64,000 nt of DNA from Ardenticatenaceae bacterium (GTDB lineage Bacteria; Chloroflexota; Anaerolineae; Promineifilales; Promineifilaceae), in the NCBI GenBank assembly GCA_020634565.1, contig JACKBN010000012.1, positions 124,001 to 188,000 of the forward strand, written 5' to 3'. The translations under genes and the position numbers were made by a program. The notes under the pieces were generated by a model. That model had not been told where the DNA came from and ran no database searches. It saw only the letters and a program-made list of their open reading frames with translations. Positions 42,348 to 51,254 of this stretch are shown here, piece after piece (positions within the stretch are counted from its first letter, which is position 1; each line of letters starts with the position of its first letter).

Positions 42348-43070
42348 ATGAAAAATCGTTTATTTCTATTTTTATGCATAACCACCATGCTGTTGACCAG
42401 TTTAACTGCCTGCAACATCGTGCAAGGATCAGGACAGGTCGTTCGCGAAGAACGGGAAGTATCAGCCTTTAAACAGGTTGCCTTGAGCGATATCGGCGAA
42501 GTGATCATCACTCAAGGAACTACAAATGCTTTGAGCATAGAGGCCGAAGATAATGTGCTGCCCCTCATTGAAGCGCGTGTCCAAAATCAGGTTTTAGTCA
42601 TTGGCCTGAAAGATAACTTGGCACTACAGACAGACCAGCCTGTTCGCTTCTTTGTGCAAATGGTTGAAGTGGCGGGCTTAGTCACATCTGATTCAGGCAA
42701 AATCAGCGCCCAATCCATTGAATCCGACCAACTCACACTTAGCGTGGGTGATAGCGGCGCGATTGTCATCGAACAGTTAACGACTGATGTTCTGGGCGTG
42801 ACTGTCAGTGGCTCAGGTCAGGTTACTTTGGCAGGTTATGCCGACCAGCAAACAGTCAATGTGGAAGACTCTGGCAAATACGACACGCCCGATTTAGAAA
42901 GTGCCATTGCCAATATAACGTTGTCCGGCTCTGCAACAGGCAATGTGCGGGTCAATGACCAGTTAGCCGCCAGCCTGGATGACAGCAGCACTCTTTCTTA
43001 TTTTGATGATCCTGTTGTAGAAATCCACACATCTGGCAGCGCAACGGTCACCCAATTGAGTGACCATTAA
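42348..43070 (+). CDS. Head-GIN (DUF2807) lipoprotein
   Basis: 240 residues. Lipoprotein signal with lipobox LTSLTAC, then GSGQVVREEREVSAFKQVAL and the beta-helical DUF2807 region with repeating VTVSGSGQVTLAG, LSGSATGNVRV and IHTSGSATV. These are extracytoplasmic beta-helix proteins of unknown function, once described as putative autotransporter adhesins. Membrane attached by lipid. Confidence 0.85.
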   Translation: MKNRLFLFLCITTMLLTSLTACNIVQGSGQVVREEREVSAFKQVALSDIGEVIITQGTTNALSIEAEDNVLPLIEARVQNQVLVIGLKDNLALQTDQPVRFFVQMVEVAGLVTSDSGKISAQSIESDQLTLSVGDSGAIVIEQLTTDVLGVTVSGSGQVTLAGYADQQTVNVEDSGKYDTPDLESAIANITLSGSATGNVRVNDQLAASLDDSSTLSYFDDPVVEIHTSGSATVTQLSDH

Positions 43071-43179
43071 TAGAGAGCTGATGCTCTTTTTAATAAGTTT
43101 TTCGCTTTGTCACGCCTGCGCAGGCGGGCCTGACAGTTGACACTTCTCTTGTAGCCTATCTCCTTTTCTCCTCTTCCTA

Positions 43180-43215
43180 AAAATGGGCCTCTGGCATTTG
43201 CCAAAGGCCCATTTT
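43180..43215 (+). terminator. Terminator after the head-GIN gene
   Basis: AAAATGGGCC (43180-43189) pairs with GGCCCATTTT (43206-43215), with inner pairing of TGGC/GCCA. The T run follows from the right arm itself. Confidence 0.75.
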
Positions 43216-43300
43216 GCTTACAGGAGGCTGCGTTGGTATTGCGTCGGGAAATCGTCTGTAAAAATCTTGTTTATGGCGACGACATTAAAGGGTGACGCGC

Positions 43301-43337
43301 TCAAACGGCTGGGCAAACGGTTGCCAAACGGCCGTTT
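43301..43337 (+). promoter_or_regulatory. Shared upstream element, copy C
   Basis: TCAAACGGCTGGGCAAACGG followed by TTGCCAAACGGCCGTTTTG, about 40 bases before the start at 43376. Three CAAACGG units are in tandem. Confidence 0.55.
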
Positions 43338-43375
43338 TGTTATCGTCACAGCAACTTGAAAAAAGGAGAACAAAC

Positions 43376-44737
43376 ATGTCTCGCACAATGACTTTTATTT
43401 TTATCGGACTCGCCGCTTTTATCTTGATAGGCGGCATGGCTGTGGCTGCCATTTTTGTTGGCCGCAGCTACTTGCAAATGAGTGAACAGAATACGGTAAC
43501 GGAAACGCCGGTGGTAATTGTTGAGGAAACGGCCGTCGCCACCATTCAGGCCACGCCAACAATCATCGTTTCCGGAGCGGCCGTTGCTACCCAAACAGTG
43601 GTGCCGGTTACGGGAACGGCCGTACCGACCACAGCATCCAGCACCGGCACTACCGCCTGCACCGACAGCGCGGCGCTCGTATCCGACGTGACCATCCCCG
43701 ATGGCAGCCAGGTGACGCCCGGCACCAGCTTCGTCAAAACGTGGCGGATCAAAAACACGGGTACCTGCACCTGGAACGCACAGTACAGCCTGGTTTTTGC
43801 CGGTGGCAACACCTTGGGTTCCCTGGCCAACAGCTTCTCGCTGGACGCCACCGTAGCTCCTGGCGCACAAGCCGACCTGAGCGTGACGCTGGTTGCCCCA
43901 ACCAACGCCGGCACCTACCAGGGCGACTGGAAGCTGCAAAATGCGCAGGGCCAATTCTTTGGTGTCGGCAACAGCAGCGGTCCGTTTTGGGTCAACATTG
44001 CGGTTCCCGGTGGCGCGACCACAACCATTGCTGGGGCGATTTACCAGGATTGGAATGAAAACGGCATCTACGACAACAACGAGCCGTTGATGGGCAGTCG
44101 CGAAGTGCGGTTACTGCCCGGCACCGCCTGCCATGTACAGCAAAATGCGCTGGCGCTAACCACATCTGGCGCGGACGGCCGTTTCACTTTTAAGGGCGAT
44201 TACAACGGCAGCTACTGTGTCGGGCTGGTGGGTGATGATGGCTTGGATGACGTGGCCAGCATCACCATAACCACCGGACAGGTGTTTACCAACATCAACC
44301 TGAAATCACCCGTGCCCGGCGGCTCTATCACTGGCTTTTTGTGGAACGATTACTGCCTGACCAATGAAAACGGTGATGCGCTGGATGGCAGCTGTGTAGC
44401 CGACGGCAACGGTTACTATCACGCCGACGGCATGATTGAACCAACTGAAGGTTACATCAGTGGCGTGACGATTTTGCTGCAAGCTGGTACCTGCGCCAAT
44501 AACAGCAATGTGGCGGTTTCGGCCGTTACCGACGCCAGCGGCAAATATCATTTTGGCAATTTGCAGGCAGGCACTTACTGCGTCAGCATGAACGCTGCCT
44601 CGCCCGAAAATGGGGCCAAGCTGCTGCCCGGCGACTGGACTTTCCCCGCCAATGGCATTTGGTATCAGGAAATCACGCTGCTGGGACCCGACCAGGCGTA
44701 TCCGGTGAACTTCGGTTGGGATTACCAATTGCAATAA
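43376..44737 (+). CDS. Anchored NBR1-Ig-like and SdrD-B-like surface protein
   Basis: 453 residues from ATG 43376, after AAAGGAGA. N-terminal helix (about 6-28) and Thr/Val-rich stalk. An NBR1-type Ig-like domain follows (about 100-210: FVKTWRIKNTGTCTWNAQYS, VAPGAQADLSVTLVAPTNAG). Two SdrD-B/carboxypeptidase-regulatory-like beta domains come next (IAGAIYQDWNENGIYDNNEP, ITGFLWNDYCLTNENGD, DASGKYHFGNLQAGTYCV). It is likely an extracytoplasmic adhesive or structural protein. Confidence 0.78.
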   Translation: MSRTMTFIFIGLAAFILIGGMAVAAIFVGRSYLQMSEQNTVTETPVVIVEETAVATIQATPTIIVSGAAVATQTVVPVTGTAVPTTASSTGTTACTDSAALVSDVTIPDGSQVTPGTSFVKTWRIKNTGTCTWNAQYSLVFAGGNTLGSLANSFSLDATVAPGAQADLSVTLVAPTNAGTYQGDWKLQNAQGQFFGVGNSSGPFWVNIAVPGGATTTIAGAIYQDWNENGIYDNNEPLMGSREVRLLPGTACHVQQNALALTTSGADGRFTFKGDYNGSYCVGLVGDDGLDDVASITITTGQVFTNINLKSPVPGGSITGFLWNDYCLTNENGDALDGSCVADGNGYYHADGMIEPTEGYISGVTILLQAGTCANNSNVAVSAVTDASGKYHFGNLQAGTYCVSMNAASPENGAKLLPGDWTFPANGIWYQEITLLGPDQAYPVNFGWDYQLQ

Positions 44738-44744
44738 AAAGATT

Positions 44745-44775
44745 GGAGAGTGGCGCTGAGAGATGGCCACTCTCC
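44745..44775. repeat. Intergenic hairpin
   Basis: GGAGAGTGGC (44745-44754) pairs with GCCACTCTCC (44766-44775) between two exported-protein genes. No T run follows. Confidence 0.55.
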
Positions 44776-44811
44776 TATTAACCACAAAACAAATAAGTGA
44801 GGTTACAAACC

Positions 44812-45432
44812 ATGAAACACAAACCATTTCCTTTCATCTTTTTTCTCTTACTTTTACTTTTGCTTGGATTGGCGGCCTGCACGGCAACGGGCGGTGCCGA
44901 ACCGACGGCCGAAAACAGCAACGACAGCGTTACCAGCGACGAAACTGACCCGGTGGCGCTCGATCATTGCCCGGAGGCACCGGTCGGCACTACCCTGTTC
45001 ACCAACAGCGAAGATGGCTATTGCCTACTGCTGCCAGACGGCTATGCCGTGGATGACAGCTTGACAACGGACAATGGTGGTGCAGAAACGGCCGTCTACG
45101 TGGATTCAATGCTGGATTCCTCCCATGCGCGCCTTTTTATTATGGTTGAAGCGGCAAACGGCCGTACCCTGGAAGATGTCACCACGGCCAAACAAGAAGA
45201 ATTTGCTGATTTCGGCGTGCAGTACTCATTCGGTTACACGCTGGATGGCGTGCTTGCCAACCAGTTTGATCAGCTGCCGGGCCAGGATTTGAGTCGTGTG
45301 TTGTTGTTGGTGAAAGACGGCCGTTTCTACACGCTCACCTTCACCCCCGATGATCCCGGCACAGGGGACGCTTACGCCGACATGCAAACCTTGTACGATA
45401 CCGTGCTCACTTCCTTCAGCTTTTTGCGTTAA
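44812..45432 (+). CDS. Lipoprotein of unknown function
   Basis: 206 residues. Signal peptide of many Leu/Phe with lipobox LGLAAC, an acidic Thr/Ser/Asn linker, then a globular domain of about 155 residues containing EDGYCLLLPDGYAVDDSL, SSHARLFIMVEAANGRTL and DGRFYTLTFTPDDPGTG. This resembles PsbP-like folds that begin with a surface-exposed YGYSLLYPDGW-like strand, but the similarity is weak. Function unknown. Confidence 0.68.
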   Translation: MKHKPFPFIFFLLLLLLLGLAACTATGGAEPTAENSNDSVTSDETDPVALDHCPEAPVGTTLFTNSEDGYCLLLPDGYAVDDSLTTDNGGAETAVYVDSMLDSSHARLFIMVEAANGRTLEDVTTAKQEEFADFGVQYSFGYTLDGVLANQFDQLPGQDLSRVLLLVKDGRFYTLTFTPDDPGTGDAYADMQTLYDTVLTSFSFLR

Positions 45433-45450
45433 TCCGCACCGCTTAAAAGT

Positions 45451-45493
45451 AGCGACTGGCGCTTGAAAAAGCTTCAGTCGCTTTTCTTTTTCC
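45451..45493 (+). terminator. Terminator after the 44812 lipoprotein
   Basis: AGCGACTG (45451-45458) pairs with CAGTCGCT (45475-45482), with inner GCTT/AAGC pairing, followed by TTTCTTTTTC. Confidence 0.8.
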
Positions 45494-45531
45494 CAAAATT
45501 CAGTCCAAACAAACTCCGCTGAAACGCCCAA

Positions 45532-45560
45532 TCAAACGGCTGGCAAACGGCCGTTTGTCT
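45532..45560 (+). promoter_or_regulatory. Shared upstream element, copy D, with possible -10 box
   Basis: TCAAACGGCTGGCAAACGGC followed by CGTTTGTC and then TATACT at 45559-45564, a plausible -10 hexamer. The gene at 45601 begins about 40 bases later. Confidence 0.55.
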
Positions 45561-45600
45561 ATACTGCCTTCATCAATTTTGACAAAGGAGAAAATGACTC

Positions 45601-46995
45601 ATGATTGAATTAACACATATTGGCTCAAGCTGGGATGAATTGCGGGCAAACGTTCAGGGCGCGGTATTCACGCCGGAGACCCCCGGTTATGACGAAGCAC
45701 GGCTGGCCTGGAACCGTAACGTGGTGCAGCATCCGGCGGTGATTGTGGTGGCCAGGTCGGCGGCAGATGTCCAAACGGCCGTTCGCTTCGCCCACCAGCA
45801 AAATCTAGGCGTTGCCGTGCAGGCAACCGGCCACGGCAATGTTCGCCCAGCCGATAACTGCCTGCTCATTCTCACCCGTGAGATGAACAACGTGGTGATT
45901 GACCCTGTGGCTCAAACGGCGCGCGTGGAGTCTGGGGTACAGTGGGGTGCAGTCCTGGAAGCCGCACAGGATAATGGCTTGGCTCCCTTGCTCGGCTCTT
46001 CACCCACTGTGGGTGCCGTTGGCTATACTCTTGGCGGCGGCCTGGGCTGGTTAGGTCGCAAATATGGCCTTTCGGCTGACAATGTTGTTTCGTTTGAACT
46101 GGTAACCGCCGATGGTGAACGACGTTATGCTTCGGCCCAGGAAAATAGCGAGCTCTTTTGGGGCTTGCGCGGCGGTGGCGGCAGTCTCGGCATCGTCACG
46201 GCCATGACCATTCGACTTTTCCCTGTCGCCGAAGTTTATGCGGGCAACCTGTTTTATCCGGCTCACATGGCCCAAGAGGTCTTTCGTCATTATCGCTCCT
46301 GGATTGCCGATGCGCCGGATGAGTTGACTTCATCCGTGTTAGTGATGAATTTCCCGCCAATCCCTGAGCTGCCGGACTTTCTGCGGGGCCAATCTTTTGC
46401 CATCGTGCGCGGTTGCTACTGCGGCGATATGGCTAATGGCGAGGCGCTCTTGCAGCACTGGCGCGGCTGGCAAGCACCACTTGTTGATGATTTCAAGCAA
46501 ATCTCGTTTCGTCAGGCGGCTTCTATCAGCAACGATCCAGTTGATCCACTGCCAGGATTTAATTCGGGTGCCTGGCTGCGTACCCTGAGCGATGAAGCAA
46601 TTGAGTCAATTGTGCAATACGGGCTGGGGCAAGATGGTCCACCGCCTTTTGTGTTTGCTGAATTGCGTCATGCGGGTGGGGCAATTAAACGGATGGGGGT
46701 GGAAACGGCCGTTTACGGCAACCGTGAGGCAGAACTGCTGCTCTCACTGGTCGGTGTGGCTCCTGATGAGGCGGCCCATCAATTTTTGCAAGGGTATACG
46801 GCAGAATTGATGGACGCGATACGGCCGTCGCTGACCGGAGGTGTTTACATGAACTTTCTGGAAGGAACAGAATCCCAACAACGTATCAAAGATGGTTTGG
46901 CTGCCGGTGGGTATGAGCGGCTAGAGCAAGTAAAAGCCCGCGTGGATCCTGATAATTTATTCCGTTACAGCTTCAACGTTCCACCGATTGAATAA
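45601..46995 (+). CDS. BBE-type FAD-linked oxidoreductase
   Basis: 464 residues. PCMH FAD domain (HPAVIVVARSAADVQTAVRF, VQATGHGNV, GAVGYTLGGGLGWLGRKYGL, LFWGLRGGGGSLGIVTAM) and the C-terminal berberine-bridge motif (VYMNFLEGTE, ARVDPDNLFRYSFNVPP). The His in TGHG could hold FAD covalently; the second attachment Cys of bicovalent members is not seen (SSPTVGAVG). Such enzymes oxidise sugars, alkaloids or phenolics. Substrate unknown; no signal peptide. Confidence 0.85.
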   Translation: MIELTHIGSSWDELRANVQGAVFTPETPGYDEARLAWNRNVVQHPAVIVVARSAADVQTAVRFAHQQNLGVAVQATGHGNVRPADNCLLILTREMNNVVIDPVAQTARVESGVQWGAVLEAAQDNGLAPLLGSSPTVGAVGYTLGGGLGWLGRKYGLSADNVVSFELVTADGERRYASAQENSELFWGLRGGGGSLGIVTAMTIRLFPVAEVYAGNLFYPAHMAQEVFRHYRSWIADAPDELTSSVLVMNFPPIPELPDFLRGQSFAIVRGCYCGDMANGEALLQHWRGWQAPLVDDFKQISFRQAASISNDPVDPLPGFNSGAWLRTLSDEAIESIVQYGLGQDGPPPFVFAELRHAGGAIKRMGVETAVYGNREAELLLSLVGVAPDEAAHQFLQGYTAELMDAIRPSLTGGVYMNFLEGTESQQRIKDGLAAGGYERLEQVKARVDPDNLFRYSFNVPPIE

Positions 46996-47002
46996 TTCGC
47001 CC

Positions 47003-47038
47003 ATTTTGCCCCAGCACGATTTCATGCTGGGGCAAAAT
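47003..47038. terminator. Bidirectional hairpin between convergent genes
   Basis: ATTTTGCCCCAGCA (47003-47016) and its perfect complement (47025-47038). The A/T ends give a T run on both strands. Confidence 0.7.
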
Positions 47039-47119
47039 GCACCGCTGGCTAAGGCATACTGTATTGGAAGGATTTCGAATAAAGAGAGATGCTGCTTTTT
47101 GGAGGGCAAGCGGCATCTT

Positions 47120-48037
47120 TTAAACTCGCAACGCTTCCGTTGGCGGACGAGTGATTAGCATGGAGCAGGTTGCCTGACGCATGACTTTTTCGGTGACGCT
47201 GCCATACACCCAGCGACGCAGACCGGTACGGCCGTGTGTAGACATCACCACCACATCAATCGCTTCGGCTTCGATCGCCTCTAGAATTTCGGCGGCAACC
47301 GGTCCGGTTACGGCGATGGTTTGAACACTTTTCCGGCTCAAATGCCGATACTGTTCCGCAAGTTGTGCCAGGTAATGATCTGACCGGAAATTGAAATCAT
47401 CCTTGGCCCGATTGCCCAGGCCCTGTTCATACGCTTCCAGCTCTGTGACCAGATTGGGATCAAGTATTTCGTCTTGTTTCACTCGCAGCAGCGTGACATC
47501 TGCATCATAACAATGCGCCAAAGCAAAACCAGGTGCCAAAGCCTGCTCGGATAATTGAGAGCCGTCCAGCGTAATTAGCACATGGGAAACTGGCTTATTG
47601 TCTCGAATCACCAGGACCGGGCACGGGGCGCTGCGCAAAACTTTTTCCGTGACGCTGCCCAAAAACCAGCGCGATAAACCAGTAAAGCCGTGGGTGGACA
47701 TCACAATCAGGTCGATTTCTTCGGTAACGGCCGTATCCACAATCACACTGGCTTCATCCCCATACCTGATCCGGCTGTACAACACGGCCTCTGACGGCGT
47801 GCGTGTTTCGATTAACCTATGTAGGTAAGCCGATAACTCCGCCCGCGTTGTTTCGATGGATGTCTCTGGTGATATTACTTTGTAACCAATCGGGTCTTCG
47901 ACAAACAGATGCTTGGCAAACGGAATGCTCAAGAGAAGCAGTTCGCTCTGGTTGTCCTGGGCCAGCCTCAGGGCGGGTTCCAGAGCGCGCTCGGCCAGTT
48001 CAGAACCATCTAGTGGAACCAAAATTTTGTGGAACAT
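47120..48037 (-). CDS. Tandem universal stress protein (two UspA domains)
   Basis: 305 residues from an ATG five bases after GGAGG on the minus strand. Two UspA domains: FHKILVPLDGSELAERALEP with IVMSTHGFTGLSRWFLGSVT, and VLITLDGSQLSEQALAPGFA with VVMSTHGRTGLRRWVYGSVT. Each G-x2-G-x9-G(S/T) pattern is the ATP-binding loop of the ATP-binding subclass. It is a cytoplasmic stress or signalling protein. The single gene stands alone, convergent with the BBE gene. Confidence 0.9.
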   Translation of the reverse strand: MFHKILVPLDGSELAERALEPALRLAQDNQSELLLLSIPFAKHLFVEDPIGYKVISPETSIETTRAELSAYLHRLIETRTPSEAVLYSRIRYGDEASVIVDTAVTEEIDLIVMSTHGFTGLSRWFLGSVTEKVLRSAPCPVLVIRDNKPVSHVLITLDGSQLSEQALAPGFALAHCYDADVTLLRVKQDEILDPNLVTELEAYEQGLGNRAKDDFNFRSDHYLAQLAEQYRHLSRKSVQTIAVTGPVAAEILEAIEAEAIDVVVMSTHGRTGLRRWVYGSVTEKVMRQATCSMLITRPPTEALRV

Positions 48038-48525
48038 CATTCCCTCCATATGCCAGATACGTTTTTCCAGAATTGATTGGGAGGCTTTATTTTAGAAGGG
48101 GAAGGGTATGAAGAGGCTGTGACTCCCTCATAAAAAGAGCCTAAAAACCTACATCAACAGTTTAGGTTGCCGATAGCCAGCGCTCAAGTGATAAAAGACA
48201 GTGCCAGAAATGATGAAGATAACGAATGGGGCGAATTGGCAAATACAACTGACGGCATAGCTTTTGATCGAGGAACGGCCGTTACCCAACACCTAAAATA
48301 AAAGCCTGTCTGTTTCCCCTTGATTGATAATTTCAAACTATCGTTGATGGCTGGCCACCGCTTCCTATCGCCTTGAAGAAACGTTAAAATAGTGTTTGTT
48401 AGCACATTTCAACAAAGGATATTTCTGAGGAACCCATTTACCTGATTGCGGTCACGGCCGTTTTCTACGAAAACCGTGACCCCCAAAATTGGACAAGCTT
48501 TACTTGCCCGGAGGAGCTTAACGTC
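48038..48525. other. 488-base intergenic region
   Basis: Holds two ACGGCCGT palindromes (about 48274 and 48456), an imperfect inverted CCTAAA/TTTAGG pair near 48131-48173, and the leader hairpin at 48450-48481. A short minus-strand frame at 48184-48405 has no gene-like features. No RNA gene seen. Confidence 0.55.
48450..48481 (+). promoter_or_regulatory. Leader hairpin before the DUF3160 gene
   Basis: GGTCACGG and CCGTGACC pair, with TTTTC and GAAAA continuing the stem across a three-base bulge that belongs to the palindrome. It lies 45 bases before the start codon; GGAGGAG at about 48510 is the ribosome site. Confidence 0.45.
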
Positions 48526-51249
48526 ATGTGGAAAAGAATCCTTGTTTTGTTGCTGGCTTTTTGGATAGTCGTCGCTTGTTCGGAAGTGGAGGAAACGCCG
48601 GAGGCAACAGCAATCGTTGAGATGGCAGACACGGCCGTTCCTACCGCCACCGATTTGCCAGTCCCCACCGTGCCGCCTGCATTGACACCCACCATCGTCA
48701 TTCCCACTGTGGCACCCCCACCTGGCGAGACGGCCACACCGCTGCCGCCCGCGCCAGAAGCGATCTTCCCGGAGATGCCACGATTTGCGACTTTCAGGGA
48801 AACGGCCGTAGACACCGTTCCCGCCATCTTCCATGATCCCATCGCGCCGGACCTGAGCAACGTAACCATACCCTTTGTCCTCTCGCCAGAGCAGCTGGAT
48901 CGGCTGGCGGCGGATGGCTTTGTGGTCAGCCCCGGCGTGGAGAAAGAGTTTTTCACCGTTTATGAGCAGGCGCGTTACGCCAATGTGCCCACCTTCATCA
49001 CCAGCGATTCACTCCTGCACGTTTACCACCTGCTGTTTGACAAGGTACTGCGTACGGCCGAACGCCAATCGTTCATCCCTCTGCTGCGTCAGCTAAATGA
49101 AGCCATGCTGGCCCAAACTGATTTGCAATACCAGGCCCTGCAAGGCAGCGAGTGGGAAGACGCCGCCTTACGCACCGTTGCCTTCATCGGTATCGGCAGC
49201 AAACTGATGGATCCCACCACCGAAGTGCCCGCTTATGCCCAAGAACTGGTGGATGCCGAGTTGGCCAATATCGAAGCTGCTTCCGGCATCATGCCCTCGC
49301 CACTTTTCCCTGGCCTGGAAAATGGCGAAGATTACACGCAGTACATTCCGCGCGGCCATTACACCATCAGCGAAGAGCTGACGGCTTACTTCAAGAGCAT
49401 GATGTGGTACGGCCGTATGACCTTCCGCCTAAAAACCAATAATCCCGATGTAGGCCGCGCCGAAACCCGATCGGCTCTGCTACTTATCCACGCCCTGCGC
49501 ACCGCCCAGGTGAACGGCCAACCCGCCCTGCAAACCTGGCTCGATCTGTACAATCCCACCGTTTTCTTCGTCGGCCGCAGTGACGATCTGACCGCCTTCC
49601 AATACCTGGAGGTGATCGACACCGTTTACGGTACCACGCCCGATCTGGCTGCCATCGCCGATGAGAGTCAGCTCGATACTTTCATCGAAGCGGCCAATGA
49701 ACTGCCGCCGCCGCAAATTCTGGGGCTGGTCATTAGCGTCGGTGATGATGTGGAAGAGACAACCAAGGGGTTCCGCTTCATGGGGCAGCGTTTTGTGCCC
49801 GATGCCTACATCTTTCGCCAGCTCATCTACCGCAACGTAGGCACTGCCGACAACCCGCGCATGCTGCCCAAGGGGCTGGACGTGATGGCGGCGATGGGTT
49901 CTGACCGTGCCTACGCCATTTTGGATGAGCTGGGCGAGACAGAATACGCCAACTACCCGGAGCAGATGGAAAAGATGCAAACCTGGGTCGATGGCCTAAC
50001 CACCGACGAGTGGACCGAAACGCTGTACACCACCTGGCTCTACACCTTCGAGCCGTTGCTGGCCGAACCAGGCGTGGGCTATCCCCAGTTTATGCAGAGC
50101 GAGGCGTGGCTGGACAAGCAGCTCAATACCTCGCTGGGCAGCTGGGCCGAGCTCAAGCACGACACCATCCTCTATGCCAAGCAGGTGTATGCCGAACTGG
50201 GTGGTGGCGGTGGTGCGCCGGTACCTTTGCCCGCGCGCGGGTACGTGGAGCCAGTGCCGGAATTTTTCGCCCGGCTAGAAGCGTTGACTACGATGACCGT
50301 GGATGGCTTGCAAGAGCGCGAACTGCTGAATGAGCAGGATTTGAACAGCCTGATGCGGCTGCAAAGCCTGGCCGCTGCCCTGCAAGTAATGGCCGAAAAA
50401 GAGCTGCGCGGCGAACCGCTCACTGAGCAAGAGCATAATCTGATTCGCTTCTACGGCGGCGAACTGGAACACTTGACGATGGCTGCGGCTGACCGCGAAG
50501 ATGAAGATCCGGCTGCCCAGCCGATCATGGATGAGGAACCGCAAGCGGCCGTTGTTGCTGACGTAGCCACCGCCCCAGACCCGGACGGGGATGGCAGTCC
50601 CAACCCGGTCGTGTTGGAAGAGGCTGTGGGTCGCATCAACGAGATTTACGTGGTGGTGCCGCTTATCAACGAGGACGGCACCATTCAGCTGCAAGTGGCC
50701 AAGGGTGGTGTGTTTGCTTATTACGAATTCCCCTGGCCTGCCGACGACCGTCTGACTGACGAAAAGTGGCGCGCGATGCTGGATGGTGGCACTGCCCCAG
50801 CGCTGCCAGAGTGGACCAACAGCTTCTTTACGACGGCCACGGAATATGCCGCTTTCCAACAGGCCATTTACGGCTTCCAAAGCGGCATCAGCCAGGCATA
50901 TTGGGATTTGGAACCTACCTATCTGTATGCAGCCAGTGAAGCGGTGCAAAACCAGTTTGCCCCCGAGCTAGATGCCCTGCGGGCAGCCAGTCAGTACATC
51001 GGGCGGCAATGGATTAGCGCCAGTTATCGCTCCTTCGACATTCAGTCGGAAGACCGGGTGGTGGTGACCGTGCGTGAAAATTGGGAAGATGCGCTTTACA
51101 GCTTCACCAATTACCCTGGCGATGGTGGCGACCCGTCGGCCACACGCGGCCCGTACACCCTAGATGTGACTTACACGTTAGAATACGTTGATAATCGGTG
51201 GTTGGTGACCAACGTGGTGTACAACAACCAGCCGCCCGCCTGGGAATAA
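48526..51249 (+). CDS. DUF3160 lipoprotein
   Basis: 907 residues. Lipobox FWIVVAC, then a Thr/Pro stalk (VPTATDLPVPTVPPALTPTI). The long all-helical DUF3160 region opens with LSPEQLDRLAADGFVV, VPTFITSDSLLHVYHLLFDK and RHYTISEEL-like GHYTISEELTAYFKSMMWYG, as in the family. A late segment (DPDGDGSPNPVVLEEAVGRI, NEIYVVVPL) includes a calcium-type DxDxDG loop. Exported and lipid-anchored; function unknown in all members. Confidence 0.83.
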   Translation: MWKRILVLLLAFWIVVACSEVEETPEATAIVEMADTAVPTATDLPVPTVPPALTPTIVIPTVAPPPGETATPLPPAPEAIFPEMPRFATFRETAVDTVPAIFHDPIAPDLSNVTIPFVLSPEQLDRLAADGFVVSPGVEKEFFTVYEQARYANVPTFITSDSLLHVYHLLFDKVLRTAERQSFIPLLRQLNEAMLAQTDLQYQALQGSEWEDAALRTVAFIGIGSKLMDPTTEVPAYAQELVDAELANIEAASGIMPSPLFPGLENGEDYTQYIPRGHYTISEELTAYFKSMMWYGRMTFRLKTNNPDVGRAETRSALLLIHALRTAQVNGQPALQTWLDLYNPTVFFVGRSDDLTAFQYLEVIDTVYGTTPDLAAIADESQLDTFIEAANELPPPQILGLVISVGDDVEETTKGFRFMGQRFVPDAYIFRQLIYRNVGTADNPRMLPKGLDVMAAMGSDRAYAILDELGETEYANYPEQMEKMQTWVDGLTTDEWTETLYTTWLYTFEPLLAEPGVGYPQFMQSEAWLDKQLNTSLGSWAELKHDTILYAKQVYAELGGGGGAPVPLPARGYVEPVPEFFARLEALTTMTVDGLQERELLNEQDLNSLMRLQSLAAALQVMAEKELRGEPLTEQEHNLIRFYGGELEHLTMAAADREDEDPAAQPIMDEEPQAAVVADVATAPDPDGDGSPNPVVLEEAVGRINEIYVVVPLINEDGTIQLQVAKGGVFAYYEFPWPADDRLTDEKWRAMLDGGTAPALPEWTNSFFTTATEYAAFQQAIYGFQSGISQAYWDLEPTYLYAASEAVQNQFAPELDALRAASQYIGRQWISASYRSFDIQSEDRVVVTVRENWEDALYSFTNYPGDGGDPSATRGPYTLDVTYTLEYVDNRWLVTNVVYNNQPPAWE

Positions 51250-51254
51250 GAAGC

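Larger units (their letters stand above)
43071..43375. other. 305-base intergenic region
   Basis: Contains the terminator at 43180-43215 and shared upstream element C at 43301-43337. Nothing else with gene-like character was found. Confidence 0.6.

Noticed and set aside
48184..48405. 73-codon minus-strand frame in the large spacer
   Set aside because: No ribosome site, no domain and no neighbour support; part of it covers a palindrome.
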